Shown piece after piece: positions 36,293 through 44,656 of a stretch of 57,616 bases of DNA (positions are counted from its first letter, which is position 1; each line of letters opens with the position of its first letter). The stretch is from NCBI GenBank assembly GCA_902562835.1, contig CACEUX010000009.1:1-57616 (forward strand). Direction: 5' to 3'. The translations under genes were made by a program, and so were the position numbers. The DNA comes from an uncultured Fidelibacterota bacterium. GTDB taxonomy: Bacteria; Fidelibacterota; Marinisomatia; Marinisomatales; UBA1611. Under the pieces are notes generated by a model. The model did no database searches. It was not told where the DNA came from and was given only the letters and a program-made list of their open reading frames with translations.

Positions 36293-37575
36293 TATGTTTC
36301 TAGTTCCTTGAATAATTGTGACATTTCACGCCTGTAAATTGCTAGCCCCGCTAGCATAGTCCCAAGTACAGTAGCCAAAACACCGGGTAAAAAGCCAATA
36401 TAAAAAAGATCGGGCGTGACCTGAGCGTAGAATATATTAGGCATAACCATAGACGAATTCGAAAGAGCCTCTATCCCTTTTGTGTAATCTATACCATTCT
36501 CTTGAACATAATAGGTGAGCCCAATCCCGATACCGGTACCAACTACCGTTCCTGCTAAACCTATAATTATTGCTTCAGAGATCATAGATCGGTATACCTG
36601 TCCCTTAGATTCACCCATAGCTAGCCGGAGACCTATTTCTCCATAGCGACGAAGACCATTCATAAGACCCATATTCCAAAGAACGATCATGACGATCACC
36701 AGAAAAATTCCACCCATAATTGCCATCATTGCGTCACTTACATCTACCATGGTGCCCATCTGATTTCCATCTCGTAGGGCAAGCATAAAGGGGCTGAAAA
36801 TATCCAGGCTGTCACTGTTGATCCTATTATATTTGGTACGCAATGCAACAGCCGTTTCATCATCATAATATAATGAGTGTGTAAAACCAAAAATCGCTGA
36901 AGCAGCATTATCCATATCTAGAGCAAGGCGGGCCCCCGATAGGTCAACGAGCATCATTTGTTTATCTGTTTGCCCTTTTCTTAAGTTGAAAGTACCTGAC
37001 ACTTTGAAATTATAGGTTGTGAAAGCATTATCCATTGTTGAACCAATGAAAGTAACATTTTCTCCAATCCCTATATTTAATTGATCTGCCATTTTTGAAC
37101 TAATAAGCGCATCATTGTTATTTCCAGGCAGGTTTCCGCTCACAAGCAATCTTTCGAGCTCCCAAATCTCCACCTGTCGAGATTCACTAGAAAAGAGATC
37201 TATCCCAAAGGCAATAACTGGGCCTTGAGCTTTTGTTTCACCATTTTGGTCTGGGACATCCAACAGTCCCGCAAAAGTAATTCGGGGCGTCCAGAAAAAA
37301 TCCGGGTATTCCTGTTCCAAGTCTTCAATTAATTGATCAACATCCATTAGAGCCAGGTCATTAGGCATAAGCTGGCTTTCTTCACTATAGGCACGTGTAA
37401 CAACTTTTTCATGGCCCGTCAATATGACGGCAGTATCAAGAAGTAAACTATTCATAGTGCCTTGCATGAAACCAATTGAAAAAATAACCAAAGTAACCGT
37501 GAGAGTAATGACTAAAACGGGGAAAAGGCTTCGCGAGCGGTCCCGAAATAATCCTTTAGCTAAAAATTTGATCAT
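36292..37575 (-). CDS. ABC transporter permease, FtsX/LolCE type (second)
   Basis: 427 residues. TM near 15-37, a large extracytoplasmic MacB-core domain (~40-280), then three TMs: ~285-305 (IMGGIFLVIVMIVLWNMGLM), ~335-360 (AIIIGLAGTVVGTGIGIGL) and ~390-412. The four-TM layout matches LolC/LolE/MacB permeases. Its ATG overlaps the upstream permease stop in an ATGA and follows AAAGGTGA, a fair ribosome site. It presumably pairs with the other permease as a heterodimer on the ATPase at 38750-39463. Confidence 0.88.
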   Translation of the reverse strand: MIKFLAKGLFRDRSRSLFPVLVITLTVTLVIFSIGFMQGTMNSLLLDTAVILTGHEKVVTRAYSEESQLMPNDLALMDVDQLIEDLEQEYPDFFWTPRITFAGLLDVPDQNGETKAQGPVIAFGIDLFSSESRQVEIWELERLLVSGNLPGNNNDALISSKMADQLNIGIGENVTFIGSTMDNAFTTYNFKVSGTFNLRKGQTDKQMMLVDLSGARLALDMDNAASAIFGFTHSLYYDDETAVALRTKYNRINSDSLDIFSPFMLALRDGNQMGTMVDVSDAMMAIMGGIFLVIVMIVLWNMGLMNGLRRYGEIGLRLAMGESKGQVYRSMISEAIIIGLAGTVVGTGIGIGLTYYVQENGIDYTKGIEALSNSSMVMPNIFYAQVTPDLFYIGFLPGVLATVLGTMLAGLAIYRREMSQLFKELET

Positions 37576-38747
37576 GCCATCACCTTTCCACGTAGAGCAT
37601 CGGTAGGTTTCATTTTTGCAATGCGGCGGGAAGGAATATAGCTGACAATAAGAACTATGATAGAGACCAGGATGGTGGTTGATACAACAAGTCCTATAGT
37701 ATAAACCGGTATCAGGCGTTTAGCTATAATCAAACCCATCTCCGAGTAATCAATGGGTAGGGGAATCCCATACGCACCAAAATACCAGAGAATGGGTCCA
37801 AAAACAATCAATGTTACCGCTGCAGATAGCACAGCGTTAAGACCTCCTTCCAAGGTGAAGAGTCCCACTACTCTTGGACGTGTCATCCCAATAGCCATTA
37901 GTGTGCCGATTTCTCTTCCACGACGAAAGATAGATAATACCTGAGCATTAAAGATGCCCATGGCCGCCATAGCCAGGAGAATTAAATAGAGGATCTGAGC
38001 TCCTGGTTTGTCTGCTTCGATGATGGCTTCCATATCCTGCACCAGATAATTAATATCACGGGGAATCCAGTCCCCCTTGTCTTGCACTGGCTGAACTCCT
38101 TTCCCATAGGTCACATAGGTGGCTTCTCCTTCCATGGCCAGCATGGACTGAACCTTATTCAGTGGTATCCAAATATGGCCCATATCCAGTTTGAAATTTT
38201 CCGTATCCATAATGTGTACCACGGTTCCTTCGTCAGCGTCATAGGTAAGGTCCGTATCAAGCCAGCGAATGGTAAATGCATCCCCCACCTCAAGCTTGGA
38301 TTCGCTTGCCATTCCTTTTCCTATCAGTACTGGTATAGCAATATCTTCATGCCCTAAAAGTGCGTCTGTTGGCATGTTAACAATCCTCTGATTAGGTGGA
38401 ATACCCTTCATGATCGTAGGCATGATTCGACCTCCAGGATAGATGGATGCCTGGCTTACCAGAACCGGGAATGCTTTGTTTTCATCTATAAGAGCTTGTA
38501 TTGCTGAGGGTGGCACAGAATGTGCTTCTTCAAAAGTCATTGGATCCAAAGGGTCATATTCTGGGTGCCAATATGCGCCGCCAGCGATCTCGGTATCCAT
38601 GGTGACCTGCTTGGCATGTTGGAGCATTCCATCATACATGGCGGACGTAAACAGGATCAGATAAAATGAAAAAGCGGTCACAAGAACATTTAGAAATGTG
38701 CGTAACCTGGCACCCAAGAGATTTTTTAGTGCAATTTTTAAAAGCAT
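37572..38747 (-). CDS. ABC transporter permease, FtsX/LolCE type (first)
   Basis: 391 residues with the same four-TM plan: TM ~15-38 (FLNVLVTAFSFYLILFTSA), a periplasmic domain, then TMs at ~255-275 (LYLILLAMAAMGIFNAQVL), ~300-325 and ~350-378, ending at SYIPSRRIAKMKPTDALRGK, the usual FtsX-domain tail. It follows the ATPase by 2 bases. The base composition of 36300-39400 looks somewhat GC-richer than the rest of the window. Confidence 0.88.
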   Translation of the reverse strand: MLLKIALKNLLGARLRTFLNVLVTAFSFYLILFTSAMYDGMLQHAKQVTMDTEIAGGAYWHPEYDPLDPMTFEEAHSVPPSAIQALIDENKAFPVLVSQASIYPGGRIMPTIMKGIPPNQRIVNMPTDALLGHEDIAIPVLIGKGMASESKLEVGDAFTIRWLDTDLTYDADEGTVVHIMDTENFKLDMGHIWIPLNKVQSMLAMEGEATYVTYGKGVQPVQDKGDWIPRDINYLVQDMEAIIEADKPGAQILYLILLAMAAMGIFNAQVLSIFRRGREIGTLMAIGMTRPRVVGLFTLEGGLNAVLSAAVTLIVFGPILWYFGAYGIPLPIDYSEMGLIIAKRLIPVYTIGLVVSTTILVSIIVLIVSYIPSRRIAKMKPTDALRGKVMA

Positions 38748-38749
38748 CT

Positions 38750-39463
38750 CTAATCGTGAGCCTTGGGATTATCAATGATCTCATCTTTAGTTATTTCACC
38801 ATCACCTAGGTGAATGATACGCCTGAGATAAGCCATGATCTTTTCATCGTGAGTCGCAAAGATGAAAGAAGTAGACAACTCTTTATTTAAATTTGATAAA
38901 ATTTTCATAATATGATGAGAGTTTTCTGCATCTAGGTTGGCCGTGGGCTCGTCTGCCAGTACTAGCGCAGGTTGATGTACTATCGCTCTGGCAATAGCTG
39001 TGCGTTGGCATTCACCACCGCTTAACATATTTGGTCGGGAATCCATTTTATCTCTTAGACCGACTGATTCGACAGCCTGCGCTACCATTGATCTTCGTTC
39101 ATTTTTATCAACTTTATTTAAGATCAATGGCAGTTCCACATTCTCAAAAACCGTATAGACAGGCAGCAGGTTATAGCTCTGGAAAATAAAGCCCATGTGC
39201 TTACGGCGAAGACGGGCCCGTTCTGCATGTGATGTGTCATTTAGAGCCTGGCCTAAGACACTAACCTGGCCTTCAGTAGGAGAATCCAGCCCACCTATAA
39301 TGTTCAATAAAGTTGTCTTTCCAGATCCTGAAGGCCCCACAAGACCGGTAAATTCACCTTCATTTAAATCAAGATCAACATTCTTTAATGCTGTAAAAAA
39401 TTGCCCACCAATAGGGAATTGCTTCAATAGTCCCTTTATTCTTATGACGGTATCTTTCTCCAT
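38750..39463 (-). CDS. ABC transporter ATP-binding protein, LolD/MacB type
   Basis: 237 residues. Walker A is GPSGSGKTTLLNIIGG, the Q-loop is IFQSYNLLPVYTV, the signature is MLSGGECQRTAIARAI, Walker B is ALVLADEPTANLD, and the H-loop is FATHDEK. This is the LolD/MacB/FtsE mechanotransmission class, whose partners act on substrates in the periplasm rather than pumping across the inner membrane. GAGGA lies 7 bases before the ATG, one of the better ribosome sites here. Confidence 0.93.
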   Translation of the reverse strand: MEKDTVIRIKGLLKQFPIGGQFFTALKNVDLDLNEGEFTGLVGPSGSGKTTLLNIIGGLDSPTEGQVSVLGQALNDTSHAERARLRRKHMGFIFQSYNLLPVYTVFENVELPLILNKVDKNERRSMVAQAVESVGLRDKMDSRPNMLSGGECQRTAIARAIVHQPALVLADEPTANLDAENSHHIMKILSNLNKELSTSFIFATHDEKIMAYLRRIIHLGDGEITKDEIIDNPKAHD

Positions 39464-39472
39464 CTTTATTCC

Positions 39473-40567
39473 TCAATGATTATAAATAAACATTAATTGA
39501 AATACTGTACCAAATCCCGCTAATGATCCTGGTAGCGATTCTCCATATGTATTATAAGTAGATCGCTTGGGGTTGACAGATAGAATAAAATTTACGCTAT
39601 AGTGATCATAGGTGCTGCTCCATCTTAAATAATGATAGTTACGCTCCGTTTCTATATCTATTTGAGTTACAAACATAAGTTGGTGAACTATTCCAAGAGG
39701 CAAGCTTGCCATAAGTGCACTATAAGATCTATCTGGTGGATTATTTGACCAAGAATTTTTATCAGACTCTTTTATGTTCATGTACTCACCAGTGATCAAT
39801 ATACCCGCAGCAAAAGGTAATGTGTAGTCTGCCCCTATCGTGATCATGGTTGTTTCTGATCTCTGAGATCTGATCAATATACTTTCATTCCAGAGCCCCA
39901 TAATCCCATCATATCTGTAGTCTATAGCTAAACGTTCATCTGGTCCGATCACTTGTGAAGCAACCTGTCCTACTAATTTGATCTGTTTTGATGGGTCTTT
40001 GTGATAGGTAAACCCCCATTCACCTGAAACACTAGATAATTCTGCACGCCCACCATATGAAAGGGTATCCTGTTTGTTTTTGATTGCCCAACTCCATATT
40101 GATAGTTTGTTAGAAGGAAACCAGCGTAATCGGAATGCCTCAACGCCATCTGTTTGTCCTGTGGGGTCTCTTAGGTCAATAGTATCAAACCAGGATAATG
40201 AACGTAAAATAAAAGAGGGTCCGAATACTATCTTCTGCAGTCCTAATCGAGTTTCTAATTTTTCGTTTGAATATCGTACCCAATACCGATGGTTGGATTC
40301 ATTATTATAGAATAAAGAATCACCATAATATATTCTATCTAATCGATACGCAAACTCCAGATCAAATAATTGGTTATTGCTTAGTCCTTTTGCAATTGAA
40401 ATAAATGGTATGTAGCCGAAATTAGATTCAATGTTTGATTGCCCTCTTGGTACATCATTACTCGTTGTGAAACTTGACCATAACTGGCCCTTCGTAGATA
40501 TGGCACTCTCTGATGCCAAGATGAAATGTGAAATTAATAATAGTAAAATAAAATGATAGTTCTTCAA
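39473..40567 (-). CDS. Outer-membrane beta-barrel protein of the transport operon
   Basis: 364 residues starting from TTG at 40567, which directly opens a signal peptide (KNYHFILLLLISHFILAS). The rest is strand-rich with aromatic girdle patterns such as FAYRLDRIYYG, HRYWVRYSNEKLETRLGLQK and YLRWSSTYDHYSVNFILSVN, ending in a hydrophobic C-terminal strand (GFGTVFQLMFIYNH). I do not recognise the family. It lies 9 bases from each neighbour in the operon and is the natural outer-membrane component. Confidence 0.75.
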   Translation of the reverse strand: MKNYHFILLLLISHFILASESAISTKGQLWSSFTTSNDVPRGQSNIESNFGYIPFISIAKGLSNNQLFDLEFAYRLDRIYYGDSLFYNNESNHRYWVRYSNEKLETRLGLQKIVFGPSFILRSLSWFDTIDLRDPTGQTDGVEAFRLRWFPSNKLSIWSWAIKNKQDTLSYGGRAELSSVSGEWGFTYHKDPSKQIKLVGQVASQVIGPDERLAIDYRYDGIMGLWNESILIRSQRSETTMITIGADYTLPFAAGILITGEYMNIKESDKNSWSNNPPDRSYSALMASLPLGIVHQLMFVTQIDIETERNYHYLRWSSTYDHYSVNFILSVNPKRSTYNTYGESLPGSLAGFGTVFQLMFIYNH

Positions 40568-40576
40568 AAAGAATAT

Positions 40577-42811
40577 TTAACCTTTATTAGGGTTTGGAAG
40601 AACAAGGCAGAGAGCAGGGAGAAGCGTTATATCACAAAGCAATGCTACACCGATCATACTTGCAGATAGTAAGCCAAATTGATAGGTTGGCAGGAAGGCT
40701 GAAAATAATAGGATAGAAAAGCCGGAAACAAGGATAGTGGTAGTGATCATTAATGCTGAACCAGTATTGATTATAGTAGATTGTATTGCGTCCACTCTAT
40801 TCATGCCTTGCCTTAATTCTTTTCTGTAACGTAATAGAAAATGTAAGCTATCATCCACTGCAATTCCAAGGGCAACAGCAAAAGTCATAGCGGTTGGCGG
40901 GCGGATAGAAACGCCAAACCAGGCAATGATCCCCAGTATAGTAAAAATTGGTATTAGGTTTGTAACCAGACTTGCAAAAAGAATTGATCTTGCTTTAAAC
41001 ATAACTGCCATCACGATACTGATAAAGAATAGTGCAAGGCCAAGACTATTTACAAGCGACTGTACAAGATAGTCATTAGTTCTTAATGCAACTACAGTTG
41101 TGCCTGTACATTCTATTGAAAGATATGGAGGAAATGAATTAGACAATGAATCTAGTTTATTATATATTTTTTTCATTTCTGATGATGTCTTATTCTCTAT
41201 CAAGCCAGTGACACGTGTCATTTTTTTATCATTGCTAACCAATTTTAGATCTTGCCTGGATTGTTCTTCAATAATGCTTTCTATCATCTCTTGGTTGTAG
41301 ATCGCTTCAACATCATCACCTCGAATACGTTTTACCGATCTTAGGAAAGTTGAAAGTGAAAAGAATCTGCTTTCTTCCATTTCTGATCTTAAAAGAGATT
41401 CAACCTTATCAATATATGGGAAGATGTCTGGTTCAACTATTTTTTTATCATTACTGGGATCAATACTTATTAAGACCTCGAAAGGCAGGACCCCTCCAAA
41501 ATATTTCTCCGTGAACTTTAGATCTTGATATAATTGATTTTTTGGTCTAAGGTCATCCATAAGTGAGGCATCAGTAGAGACATCTTTTATCTTATATATC
41601 ATTGAGAATGAGATAATGAGAGGGATTGTTATAAAAAGCCATGGCCTCCTAGGAATTGTATCTGCAAGCCAGTACAATAATGGCGAAAAGGTGCTCCTGT
41701 TTTTATCATCGAAAGCCCTGAATAACATTATTCCTGTGGGGACGATCAAGATCGATATAAACCAAGCTATCATCACGCCTAAAGCAATTTCAAGGCCAAA
41801 CTCTTGAACAATATTAATAGAGGTAGTTGTTAATGCAATAAAACCGATAGCTGTTGTAAGACTAGTCAAAAATATAACTTTTGACATTTGCATCATGGTA
41901 ATAAGCATTGATTCTTTAGGGCTTGAATTATCTTTAGCCATGTTTTCCCTGAATCTTGCTTGAATATGAATAGCATCACTGACACCAATTATAAAAAGTA
42001 GTGTAGGCACTACATATGTCATGATATTGATCTCCAAGCCCACAAGTCCCATAAACCCTAGCAGCCATAAAACGGTAGTCAGGACGGTGACCATTGGTAG
42101 CAATACAAATACCCAGCTGCGAAATATGTAGCTTAACATTGTTATAAGTATTAGCGCTATTGGTGGTAAGAAAATAAAATTATCCCGGAGCATATATCGG
42201 ACATACTCTGTACGTAGAACAGAAACGCCAGAATATGTCCACTCTGGAGATGTTTTTACAGTCAGACCCTTAATTCTATCCATTAAATTGGTTCGATCTT
42301 TGTGATTGTTTGCTTGGTCTGAAAGCGTGATAATTATCGCGCCATATTCAAGATCTTTGGATAGGACCCTTGACCCGATCGAAGGGTCAGATTGAATGTA
42401 CTTTAATTTTTCTAATACACTATTTTTATCCCAAGCCTTATCTTCATCATACAGGTCTCCTATCCATGCATTTTCATCAAGGTCACTTAGGCTAAAAATA
42501 GATAAAACATTTTTGACTTCTGGAAGATCCTCGATATCGTAGACCAAACCTTCAAGTTCAACAAACAACTCTTTTCTCAAACCATCATCTGGTTCATAGA
42601 TTATTGTAATTACATTGTCTTCTCTGCCAAATGAATCTCTGAATGAAAAATATCTTTCCACAGCCGGATCATTTTTTGAAAAAAGATGTTCTATAGAAAA
42701 ATCAATTTTTAGGCTTGGTATAAAAAGGATCCAAATTGCAGTGCTCCCTGCTACAAGTGTGAGTGTATTTTTAGGATTTACGAGAATCCAGCGAAATATC
42801 CGTTCTATCAT
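40577..42811 (-). CDS. RND superfamily MMPL-type exporter
   Basis: 744 residues in the RND plan. TM1 is at ~13-30, then a periplasmic loop (~31-205), a cluster of five TMs (~210-370, e.g. FLPPIALILITMLSYIF and FIIGVSDAIHIQARFRENM), a TM at ~392-410, a second loop (~410-590), and a second five-TM cluster (~595-740) with the mirror motif GIAVDDSLHFLLRYRKEL. The paired Asp-containing TM4/TM10 motifs (GVSDAIH, AVDDSLHF) fit proton-driven transport. MMPL/HpnN relatives export lipids. First gene of the envelope transport operon. Confidence 0.9.
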   Translation of the reverse strand: MIERIFRWILVNPKNTLTLVAGSTAIWILFIPSLKIDFSIEHLFSKNDPAVERYFSFRDSFGREDNVITIIYEPDDGLRKELFVELEGLVYDIEDLPEVKNVLSIFSLSDLDENAWIGDLYDEDKAWDKNSVLEKLKYIQSDPSIGSRVLSKDLEYGAIIITLSDQANNHKDRTNLMDRIKGLTVKTSPEWTYSGVSVLRTEYVRYMLRDNFIFLPPIALILITMLSYIFRSWVFVLLPMVTVLTTVLWLLGFMGLVGLEINIMTYVVPTLLFIIGVSDAIHIQARFRENMAKDNSSPKESMLITMMQMSKVIFLTSLTTAIGFIALTTTSINIVQEFGLEIALGVMIAWFISILIVPTGIMLFRAFDDKNRSTFSPLLYWLADTIPRRPWLFITIPLIISFSMIYKIKDVSTDASLMDDLRPKNQLYQDLKFTEKYFGGVLPFEVLISIDPSNDKKIVEPDIFPYIDKVESLLRSEMEESRFFSLSTFLRSVKRIRGDDVEAIYNQEMIESIIEEQSRQDLKLVSNDKKMTRVTGLIENKTSSEMKKIYNKLDSLSNSFPPYLSIECTGTTVVALRTNDYLVQSLVNSLGLALFFISIVMAVMFKARSILFASLVTNLIPIFTILGIIAWFGVSIRPPTAMTFAVALGIAVDDSLHFLLRYRKELRQGMNRVDAIQSTIINTGSALMITTTILVSGFSILLFSAFLPTYQFGLLSASMIGVALLCDITLLPALCLVLPNPNKG

Positions 42812-42905
42812 GATGTAGATAACAAATTATTAAAATGTAAAAATTGTTCTTCTAATAACTAGGTATTGCTAAAGTAAGAAAGGCTCTAAAGATAACCATT
42901 AAGAT

Positions 42906-43688
42906 TTATATCTCATCACTCATCCAAGTTTCATAAAGCTTCATTAGCTCACACGTTAAGGGTCCCGGTTTTCCTGTTCCAATTTTTAATGAATTTACTT
43001 TTATCACGGGAATAATGCCTGAACCACTGTTTGTCAAGAATAGCTCATCCAACCGCTCAAAATCAAATACGTTTAAATTGCTAAACTTTACAGGAAAAGG
43101 AGAATTATATAAAATAGTCTGTCTTGTTACTCCTGGTAGAACGTCTGCTTTACGGGTAAAAAGGGATTTATTCTCCACCCAAAAAACATTGCTTCGACTA
43201 CCTTCTAATACTTTCCTATCACCATCTAATAAGATCGCATCAAAACAATTATTTTCCTGAGCATTATAGTAAGCATTAAGGCAATCTTTATGATCTGTGG
43301 TTTTAATATGTGGATTTTTCCTGAGAGTAGGAACGGTTTTAGTGAATACACCTTTATATATTTTGTGATCAAGATTAAGCGCGGTCGTATAAATAATTAA
43401 TTTTTGGGGGACCAATAAAATACGAGCTCTTTGATCAGGCTCATTGAATTGGTCAATAACTTCTTCAATCATATCTTCAATTTCTTCGCGAGTAAAAAAT
43501 ATCTTAAGACCAATTTGTTTTGCTGAGTCAAAAAGACGATCTAGATGTGGTTTAAGAAAAATGGGCTTATGCTTAAGTGTTCTGAACGTCTCATACAGGC
43601 CTGTTTCAAAATCAAATAGGTCTGATCCAGGCTGGAGTTGCTCCGTATCGTATAATTTCCAGTGCCCATTTACTAAAGCATTAATCAT
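42906..43688 (-). CDS. Class IV aminotransferase (BCAT / aminodeoxychorismate lyase type)
   Basis: A fold-type IV PLP enzyme. I choose ATG 43688 (MINALVNGHWKLYD): it is preceded by AAGGA at 5 bases and matches the family N-terminus. Upstream starts at 43712 (GTG) and 43709 (ATG) lack a ribosome site. The lysine region is TTDHKDCLNAYYNAQ, and the EGSRSNVFWVEN and LPGVTRQTILY blocks are present. Branched-chain, D-amino-acid or PabC-type activity cannot be separated by eye; a stand-alone PabC-like enzyme is plausible at 260 residues. It overlaps the small ORF at 43681 by 8 bases. Confidence 0.85.
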   Translation of the reverse strand: MINALVNGHWKLYDTEQLQPGSDLFDFETGLYETFRTLKHKPIFLKPHLDRLFDSAKQIGLKIFFTREEIEDMIEEVIDQFNEPDQRARILLVPQKLIIYTTALNLDHKIYKGVFTKTVPTLRKNPHIKTTDHKDCLNAYYNAQENNCFDAILLDGDRKVLEGSRSNVFWVENKSLFTRKADVLPGVTRQTILYNSPFPVKFSNLNVFDFERLDELFLTNSGSGIIPVIKVNSLKIGTGKPGPLTCELMKLYETWMSDEI

Positions 43689-43803
43689 CTGATTCCTTAA
43701 CCTTCCCATCACTTTTTAATTGTTTATTCTGCTTCCATTCTAAATACTCGAACCTGATCGCTATGAACCCCGGGATCGCCCAAAATAGAGTAGGAAAGAT
43801 CAT
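43681..43803 (-). CDS. Small membrane protein, 40 aa
   Basis: A 40-codon frame, MIFPTLFWAIPGFIAIRFEY at the N-terminus, then EWKQNKQLKSDGKVKE and a short acidic end: one TM helix followed by a basic cytoplasmic tail. AGGAG lies 10 bases before the ATG. It fits exactly between the gene ending at 43828 and the aminotransferase, overlapping the latter by 8 bases. I do not recognise a family. A competing frame (MVNYSQETV) overlaps the same DNA and is less protein-like. Confidence 0.45.
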   Translation of the reverse strand: MIFPTLFWAIPGFIAIRFEYLEWKQNKQLKSDGKVKESDD

Positions 43804-43827
43804 CTCCAACTGTCTCCTGAGAATAGT

Positions 43828-44337
43828 TTACCATAAAAATAATAAACCTGTATATAGTGATACCGTTCCACAACCCATTGAACATCCAAATGTTGCCATT
43901 CGTTTTCTAAACAGCTTTTTATCTATGGTCTCGTTTGGGGTGTCTTTTGCTAATTCTTCAAAATTAACAATATCTGTGAGTTCAATTGACCTTAATTCGT
44001 TATGTATTTCAACGAGAACTTCAAGTGATGACCGGACATCGTTAACGGCACCTCTTTCTTCCAATTCATATGTTATCATGATCTGGCGGCCATTAAATTT
44101 CCAACTCCACTCATTATTATTGGTCATTATAGCTCTGATCTTTTCATTGAATAAAGTTCGAACAGCCATTTCATTATCCCCTTTTAGGTCAAAGATCTTT
44201 GAAAAACCTTCATCAGAGATAAAATTGATATCATCCTCATCAGGAATAATATTATCTAAAAATTCAATTGCAGGATCTACCTCATATTTAGGGAGGTCAA
44301 GTTCTACTGAGTCATAATATATAATTCTATTTTGAAT
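43828..44337 (-). CDS. Uncharacterised protein with disturbed N-terminus
   Basis: About 169 residues; the first ATG in frame (44169, MAVRTLFNEK) leaves out convincing upstream protein (YYDSVELDLPKYEVDPAIEF, then ISDEGFSKIFDLKGDNE). The frame is open to a TAA near 44372, with no ATG, GTG or TTG. An ATT at 44337 (IQNRIIYYDS) is one option. The other is a single-base frameshift in the CCCC/AAAA/TTTT runs near 44356-44371 joining it to a TTG-started frame at 44431. The C-terminus is hydrophobic (GCGTVSLYTGLLFLW). The plus-strand frame over the same DNA is Ser-rich antisense and not a gene. Function unknown; upstream of the 40-aa membrane protein and aminotransferase. Confidence 0.6.
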   Translation of the reverse strand: MQNRIIYYDSVELDLPKYEVDPAIEFLDNIIPDEDDINFISDEGFSKIFDLKGDNEMAVRTLFNEKIRAIMTNNNEWSWKFNGRQIMITYELEERGAVNDVRSSLEVLVEIHNELRSIELTDIVNFEELAKDTPNETIDKKLFRKRMATFGCSMGCGTVSLYTGLLFLW

Positions 44338-44656
44338 ATAATTATAATTTGAAGGAGAAAATTTTCGGGGCTTTTACATTACCCTTGAGACCAAGAATTA
44401 ACCAAATTTCAAATATAATTTCTATATACAACCCTTAAAATGAATTTAAAATTTTTATTTATATTATTTTTTTTCAATCTACAGTCTCTATGAAAATATC
44501 AATGATAAAGTATGTTTTTTTTATTTTTAATATTAAATTTTATTAATTAGGAGAAATTTAGATTCAATATAAGTACTTTTTAATGTCCATCATTAAAATC
44601 AATTTATATAGTCACGAAATTCTTTTTTTAAATCGTTTAATAAGAAGGGATCAAAA
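44338..44656. other. Very AT-rich intergenic region
   Basis: 319 bases between divergent genes, strikingly AT-rich. Contents: a 29-codon minus-strand frame (44342-44431, TTG start, ending NVKAPKIFSFKL) that may be the true N-terminus of the gene at 43828; a plus-strand 17-codon frame at 44440-44493 (MNLKFLFILFFFNLQSL) that looks like a bare signal peptide without a protein; and the leader of the lipoprotein gene at 44657. No RNA gene is recognised. Confidence 0.5.

Noticed and set aside
43763-44317. 184-codon plus-strand frame
   Set aside because: Ser-rich and antisense to a more convincing minus-strand protein (43828-44337); typical shadow composition.
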